Shown here: positions 59,831 to 64,000 of the stretch, in pieces
Position numbering within the stretch: the stretch's first letter is position 1
Layout of the letters: each line of letters begins with the position of its first letter
NCBI RefSeq assembly: GCF_030140925.1
Contig: NZ_JARBWD010000001.1
Span: 186,001 to 250,000 of the forward strand
Direction: 5' to 3'
From: Parerythrobacter aestuarii
GTDB taxonomy: Bacteria > Pseudomonadota > Alphaproteobacteria > Sphingomonadales > Sphingomonadaceae
DNA length: 64,000 nt
Program-made: the position numbers and the translations under genes
Notes under the pieces: model-generated
The model's input: only the letters and a program-made list of their open reading frames with translations
The model's database searches: none
Told to the model about the DNA's origin: nothing

Positions 59831-60310
59831 TTAGCCCTTCTTGCCGGCGATACGGGCAATCTCGTCGCGCACCATCTGCTCGACCATCGGCGGCAGGTTC
59901 TTGTCCAGCCACTCGGCCAGCATCGGGCGCAGCATTTCGCGCACCATGCCTTCGAGCGAGGTCTCCCCCGAACGGACGATCTGGGGCTTGGCACCCGGTT
60001 CGGCCAGCATGGCGAGAGCGGCGAGGTTGTCGCGCATCGAATCACGCACGGCATTGGTGAGCAGCGGGGAATCGTCTGCTTCGCCGGCTGCGTCGCCAGC
60101 ATCGTCCGCGTCGAGATCGTCCACCATTGCGTCGGCATCGAGCTCGAGTATCTCTTCCGCCTGGTTGTCATCGGCAGGTTCCGGCAGCTCTTCCGTTTCG
60201 CTTTCGCGACGGCGGCGTGCCTCCATCGCACCGGCGCGGTTGTCGCGCGCGATGACTTTCTTGATCGATTCGAGAATTTCCTCGACCGAGGCTTCGCCCT
60301 GCTGGCGCAT
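59831..60310 (-). CDS. popZ: PopZ-like polar organising protein (DUF2497)
   Basis: A 159-residue protein of the DUF2497/PopZ family. The N-terminal helix EASVEEILESIKKVIARD and the C-terminal EGMVREMLRPMLAEWLDKNLPPMVEQMV (cut here) with EIARIAG are the two PopZ signatures; between them lies an acidic, disordered, Asp/Glu-rich linker (EILELDADAMVDDLDADD). PopZ condenses at cell poles and tethers ParB-parS complexes in Caulobacter. Here it follows tolC by 30 bp, the usual pcm-tolC-popZ arrangement. Confidence 0.9.
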   Translation of the reverse strand: MRQQGEASVEEILESIKKVIARDNRAGAMEARRRRESETEELPEPADDNQAEEILELDADAMVDDLDADDAGDAAGEADDSPLLTNAVRDSMRDNLAALAMLAEPGAKPQIVRSGETSLEGMVREMLRPMLAEWLDKNLPPMVEQMVRDEIARIAGKKG

Positions 60311-60340
60311 GCCGTATCCCCCGATTGCCCTCAGTTGACC

Positions 60341-61807
60341 CTATTGCTGCGGCGATGGATCGGCCGCTGCAGCCGGAATCTCTGCATTTGGAGCAGGAAT
60401 GTCAACGGTTCTTGTAGCTTGCGCTTGCGGTTCGGGGTCGCGATCCCAGTCCCAGAAGCGCCCGTTGACGCGTTCGTAATTGTCCATCGGGTCGTACAGG
60501 ACGCCGCCTTCGAGACCGAGATCGCGGGCTTCGGCCTTGCCCATCGCAGCCAGCAGCGAGAAGCCGGCGACATAGGCGTTGCGCCGCGCGGTCACCAGCT
60601 GAGCGCGGGCTGTGAGCAGCTCCTGCTCGGCATTGAGGACGTCGAGGATCGAGCGGTTGCCGATAGAGTTCTCCGCGCGCACACCTTCGAGGCTAAGCTC
60701 TGCCGCTTCGACCGCAAGGCGCGAACTCTCGATGACCTGCAGTGAAGCCAGATGGCTGGAGTAAGCTGCGCGTACTTGTGCAATCACATCGCGCTCGGCG
60801 GCAATGACCTGTTCCAGCGACGCCGATTCGCGCGCTGCCGCTTGCCGCTGGCGCGCGGCGGGCAGGCCACCCTGGAAAATCGGGATGGAGAAACGAACCC
60901 CGGCACTCGCTGTCGTCTCGGTCTGTGAGAACAGCGGGTTCCCACCGGCGAGGGTGCCGAAGTAGTCATTGTAGTCCAGTCCGGCAAACAGGCTGACGCT
61001 GGGCAGCCGCCCTGCCCCGGCAGTCTTGGTATCGAAGCCGGCGGCCTTGGCGCGTTCACGCGCGGCGATCAGGTCCGGATTGTGCTCCAGTGCTGTCTCG
61101 ACAGCTTCCACCGGCGATTGCGGGAGGTTGGGCAGGGGTGGCGGTGGCTGCAGGTCGTCAGGTGCCGAGCCGACGAGCCGGATATAGGTTTCGCGTGCCT
61201 GGATCAGGCCCGCCTTGGCGTTCTCAAGGTCGCCGCGGGCGAGTGCCAGCCGCGATTCGGACTGGGCAATATCGGTACGGGTCAGGTCGCCGATCTCGAA
61301 CCGATCGCGGGTTGCTTCGACATTGACGGACAGGACATCGACCTGGTTGGCATTGAGCGCAACCAGCGCCTGAGTGCGCAGCACATCCATATAGGCTGCC
61401 ACGACCTGCGCGAAAATGCTCGATTCGGTCCCGCGCAGGCTGGCCTGCCCAGCCTGCACGCGCTCTTTCGCAGCCTTGAGGCCGTTCTTGACAGATCCAC
61501 CTGAATAGACCGGCACAGAAAGATCGGGCCCGACATTGAACAGCCGTTCGGTCGGGTTGAACGAGTTGGGCGACGGCTTGACGAACTCCACATATTGCCC
61601 GGTCGCCTGGACGCTAGGCAGGCCCGCCGCGCGCTGGATGTTCGGGTTCTCGTCCTCGGCCCGCTGGGTTGCCCGGGCAGCCTGCAGCGTCGGGTTGGTC
61701 TGATAGGCTTCGACCAATGCTTCGCGCAGCGTATCGGCCTGCGCCGGGGTGGCGGCCAGCACAGCCACGCCTGCCAGCAAGCCAGCACTGCACGCGCGTC
61801 GCGCCAT
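60341..61807 (-). CDS. tolC: TolC family outer-membrane efflux protein
   Basis: Type I secretion / efflux channel of 488 residues with a signal peptide (LLAGVAVLAATPAQA), two homologous OEP domains (DTLREALVEAYQTNPTLQAARA at the start of the first, SPVEAVETALEHNPDLIAA of the second), long heptad helices and a short Pro/Ala-rich tail. ATG 61807 lies 2 bp after the Pcm-like stop with GGAG 9 nt upstream inside it. Together with popZ it forms a pcm-tolC-popZ-S9 run. Confidence 0.94.
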   Translation of the reverse strand: MARRACSAGLLAGVAVLAATPAQADTLREALVEAYQTNPTLQAARATQRAEDENPNIQRAAGLPSVQATGQYVEFVKPSPNSFNPTERLFNVGPDLSVPVYSGGSVKNGLKAAKERVQAGQASLRGTESSIFAQVVAAYMDVLRTQALVALNANQVDVLSVNVEATRDRFEIGDLTRTDIAQSESRLALARGDLENAKAGLIQARETYIRLVGSAPDDLQPPPPLPNLPQSPVEAVETALEHNPDLIAARERAKAAGFDTKTAGAGRLPSVSLFAGLDYNDYFGTLAGGNPLFSQTETTASAGVRFSIPIFQGGLPAARQRQAAARESASLEQVIAAERDVIAQVRAAYSSHLASLQVIESSRLAVEAAELSLEGVRAENSIGNRSILDVLNAEQELLTARAQLVTARRNAYVAGFSLLAAMGKAEARDLGLEGGVLYDPMDNYERVNGRFWDWDRDPEPQAQATRTVDIPAPNAEIPAAAADPSPQQ

Positions 61808-61809
61808 GA

Positions 61810-62409
61810 TCAGAAACTCCAACCTTTGGGTTTGTCGAATGCGGAGAGGCGCGGGAGAGCGACGTCTTCCACTGTCTTGAAGGCGATATCCTTGCCGACC
61901 TTGCGACCGGTGGCGAGGCGAGCCACACCATTGCCGAACAATCCGGTCACGAGCCGACCGGTGTCGGCCAGTCGCTTGGTCAGAGCGGTCGGGCATTCCT
62001 CGATCGCGCCGTCCACCAGGATCAGGTCATAGCTGCCGCGCTTCTTGCCTGACAGGGCATCGGCCACCGATACCGTATCAACTCGGGCAGCGAGCGGCGC
62101 GACGAGTGTGGCCAGGTAACCATTGCTGTTGTCGACGACCAGCACGGTTTCCCCTGCTTCGGGGCGGGCCTCGGCCAGCATCTTGCCGTGCGACACCGGC
62201 TGCGCCAGCGTGCCACCATCGGGCAGGGCGATCGCGCGGTCCATGTAGCAATAGCCCTTTGCGTCGGCCGGTACGAAATCTTCGCGCGCAACGGCACCCA
62301 TGCGTTCCAGCACAAAGGGCGCGTTGACGCCGCTGGTGCGGAGCTGGCTGTCCAGCATGGCGCGGCGCGCAGCCGCAAAATCCAGGGGGCGGGTGGCAGT
62401 GTCGATCAT
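61810..62409 (-). CDS. Pcm-like protein-L-isoaspartate O-methyltransferase family protein (degenerate SAM motif)
   Basis: A 199-residue member of the PCMT family. DFAAARRAMLDSQLRTSGV and FVPADAKGYCYMDRAIAL and LAQPVSHGKMLAEA match the family start, but SAM motif I reads VLVVDNSNGYLATLVA rather than VLEVGTGSGYQAALLA, lacking the Gly-rich turn. It may be inactive or bind another ligand. This variant accompanies tolC in many alphaproteobacteria. ATG 62409 has GAGGT upstream; the frame opens earlier without support. Confidence 0.85.
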   Translation of the reverse strand: MIDTATRPLDFAAARRAMLDSQLRTSGVNAPFVLERMGAVAREDFVPADAKGYCYMDRAIALPDGGTLAQPVSHGKMLAEARPEAGETVLVVDNSNGYLATLVAPLAARVDTVSVADALSGKKRGSYDLILVDGAIEECPTALTKRLADTGRLVTGLFGNGVARLATGRKVGKDIAFKTVEDVALPRLSAFDKPKGWSF

Positions 62410-62576
62410 GATACCTCGTTCCGGAAGCTGTATTACAGCAACAACACAGTTCGTCAATTGCCGCTTTAAAGACACGCAGCGCCCGGGCCAAGTGCTTTGA
62501 CGCCTGCCGCATCACGCGCCTATGGGCGCATCGTGCCAATTGGCATCCCGGTTCTACGAGAAGGAGGTTCGCTTCG

Positions 62577-64000
62577 ATGAGCGACATGGTGGTTATCAAG
62601 GAAGACGACCTGATCGAAAGCGTCGCCGATGCGCTGCAATTCATCTCCTACTATCACCCGATGGATTATATCCGCGCGCTGGGCGCAGCCTACGAGGCGG
62701 AGCAAGGCCCGGCGGCCAAGGACGCCATTGCGCAGATCCTTACCAACAGCCGCATGTGCGCCGAGGGCCACCGCCCGATCTGCCAGGACACCGGGATCGT
62801 CAACGTGTTCGTCAAATGGGGCCAGGAATGTCGCCTCGAATCGAAGCTGAGCTTGCAGGACGTAGTCGATGAAGGCGTGCGTCGGGCCTATAACCACCCT
62901 GACAACAAGCTGCGCGCCTCGATTCTCGCCGATCCCGCCTTCACCCGCCGGAACACCCGCGACAACACGCCGTGCGTCCTCTCGGTCGAGATGGTGCCCG
63001 GCAAATCCGTGAGTATCGATGTGGCGGCCAAGGGCGGCGGCAGCGAAAACAAATCCAAGTTCAAGATGATGAACCCCAGCGACAATATCGTCGACTGGGT
63101 GGTCGAACAGATACCTTCCATGGGTGCGGGTTGGTGCCCGCCGGGCATGTTGGGTATCGGCATCGGCGGGACCGCAGAGCATTGCATGAAACTGGCGAAG
63201 CAAAGCCTGATGGACCCAATCGACATGGCCCAGCTCAAACAACGCGGCGCACAGACAGATATCGAACAGCTGCGGATCGACATCTTCGACGCGGTCAACG
63301 CCCAGGGGGTCGGCGCGCAGGGATTGGGCGGCCTCTCGACCGTGCTCGACGTGAAGATCTACGATGCTCCGTGTCATGCCGCAGGCAAGCCAGTGGCGAT
63401 GATCCCCAATTGTGCGGCCACCCGCCATGCGCATTTCACTCTCGATGGCTCGGGCCCGGCCTATCTCGAACAGCCTGACCTGTCGCAGTGGCCCGATGTG
63501 CATTGGGAGCCCGATGCTGCAGCCAAGCGGGTCGATCTCGACAATCTGACGCAGGAGGAGGTCAACAGCTGGCAGCACGGCGACAGGCTGCTTCTTTCGG
63601 GCAAGATGCTGACCGGGCGCGATGCCGCGCACAAGCGGATCCAGGACATGCTGGCCAAGGGCGAAGACCTCCCCGTCGATTTCAAGGGTCGCGCCATCTA
63701 CTACGTCGGCCCGGTCGATCCGGTGATGGGCGAAGTCGTTGGCCCGGCCGGCCCGACCACCGCGACCCGCATGGACAAGTTTACCGAGATGATGCTCGAT
63801 CTCGGCCTGCTGGCCATGATCGGCAAGGCCGAGCGCGGGCATGACGCGGTCGAAGTGATCAGCCGCTATAAGGTGGCATACCTCATGGCGACCGGCGGCG
63901 CAGCCTATCTGGTGGCGCGCGCCATCAAGGAATCCAGGGTTGTCGCCTTCGAAGACCTCGGGATGGAGGCCATCTACGAGTTCACCGTCAAGGACATGCC
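62577..64000 (+). CDS. Class I fumarate hydratase (3' end outside window)
   Basis: Iron-sulfur (oxygen-sensitive) fumarase; 474 residues visible, with the C-terminus cut off. RPICQDTGIVNVFVKWG holds the first cluster cysteine, GGGSENKSKFKMMNPSDN, WCPPGMLGIGIGGTAEHCM and CAATRHAHFTLDG follow in the class I order, then the C-terminal beta domain starts (LSGKMLTGRDAAHKRI, GPVDPVMGEVVGPAGPTT). AAGGAGG lies 8 nt before the ATG at 62577. It is divergent from the Pcm-like gene across 167 bp. Confidence 0.96.
   Translation, partial: MSDMVVIKEDDLIESVADALQFISYYHPMDYIRALGAAYEAEQGPAAKDAIAQILTNSRMCAEGHRPICQDTGIVNVFVKWGQECRLESKLSLQDVVDEGVRRAYNHPDNKLRASILADPAFTRRNTRDNTPCVLSVEMVPGKSVSIDVAAKGGGSENKSKFKMMNPSDNIVDWVVEQIPSMGAGWCPPGMLGIGIGGTAEHCMKLAKQSLMDPIDMAQLKQRGAQTDIEQLRIDIFDAVNAQGVGAQGLGGLSTVLDVKIYDAPCHAAGKPVAMIPNCAATRHAHFTLDGSGPAYLEQPDLSQWPDVHWEPDAAAKRVDLDNLTQEEVNSWQHGDRLLLSGKMLTGRDAAHKRIQDMLAKGEDLPVDFKGRAIYYVGPVDPVMGEVVGPAGPTTATRMDKFTEMMLDLGLLAMIGKAERGHDAVEVISRYKVAYLMATGGAAYLVARAIKESRVVAFEDLGMEAIYEFTVKDM

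Noticed and set aside
62520..63842. 440-residue open frame on the minus strand
   Set aside because: Antisense to the fumarase; a by-product of GC-rich codon use.
1..64000. tRNA, rRNA, CRISPR arrays, transposases or prophage genes
   Set aside because: Scanned by eye for cloverleaf ends, regular spaced repeats and integrase/transposase motifs; none seen.

Overview
The window is high-GC, densely packed chromosomal DNA of an alphaproteobacterium, most likely order Sphingomonadales (Erythrobacteraceae/Sphingomonadaceae type). This rests on the gene set and order: hemE next to the replication origin, rho-hemJ-hemE, mnmE-mnmG-rsmG-parA-parB, pcm-tolC-popZ, CarD, DUF6489, DUF1192 and DUF1491 proteins, a PopZ-type DUF2497 protein and CtrA-type TTAA-N7-TTAA boxes. 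I saw no tRNA, rRNA, insertion sequence, prophage or CRISPR array. Many genes overlap by 4 or 8 bp.

Layout. 0-9.4 kb: partial quinone oxidoreductase, clpA, DUF1993 gene with a twin-palindrome promoter, gamma-carbonic anhydrase, three tandem GNAT acetyltransferases, hemB and an M23 peptidase that seems to start at CTG. 9.5-23.5 kb: Suv3-like helicase, S4 protein, 7Fe ferredoxin, CarD, two lipoproteins, Sua5, a long acyl-CoA dehydrogenase, DUF815 ATPase, PQQ-type dehydrogenase, fRMsr, glycine-zipper protein, a receiver-Hpt protein and an outer-membrane barrel. 23.5-35.0 kb: one six-gene operon on the minus strand. 35-48.4 kb: parAB, rsmG, mnmG and mnmE with four parS sites, then metabolic genes, two BLUF photoreceptors, rho, hemJ and hemE. 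48.4-48.7 kb: probable chromosomal origin. 48.7-64 kb: ppsR-maf-aroE-coaE-dnaQ, hpf, ptsN, SleB hydrolase, xth, erpA, S9 peptidase, PopZ, TolC, a Pcm-like protein and the start of a class I fumarase.

The most interesting locus is the operon at 23545-35007. It encodes unmistakable homologues of PgsB/CapB (Mur-ligase-type amide ligase) and PgsC/CapC (its membrane partner), the core of poly-gamma-glutamate synthesis, in an unusual form. PgsB carries an extension of about 700 residues with HEAT-like helices. PgsC has two PgsC domains plus a soluble tail of about 480 residues. Two anchored extracytoplasmic proteins replace PgsA/CapA, one of them hydrolase-like. The operon begins with a CHASE2 sensor whose histidine-kinase core has lost the phospho-accepting His, N-box Asn and G1 Asp, followed by an intact single-domain receiver. 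A CtrA-like box lies just upstream. I infer a cell-cycle-linked envelope polymer or peptide-ligation system with a pseudokinase sensor; the product cannot be read from sequence.

The right half is origin-proximal. hemE and ppsR diverge from a 320-bp gap with an AT-rich tract, DnaA-box-like motifs and four GANTC sites. The parS cluster, parAB and a PopZ-like polar anchor lie within about 12 kb on either side, so the pieces for origin firing, segregation and polar tethering lie together.
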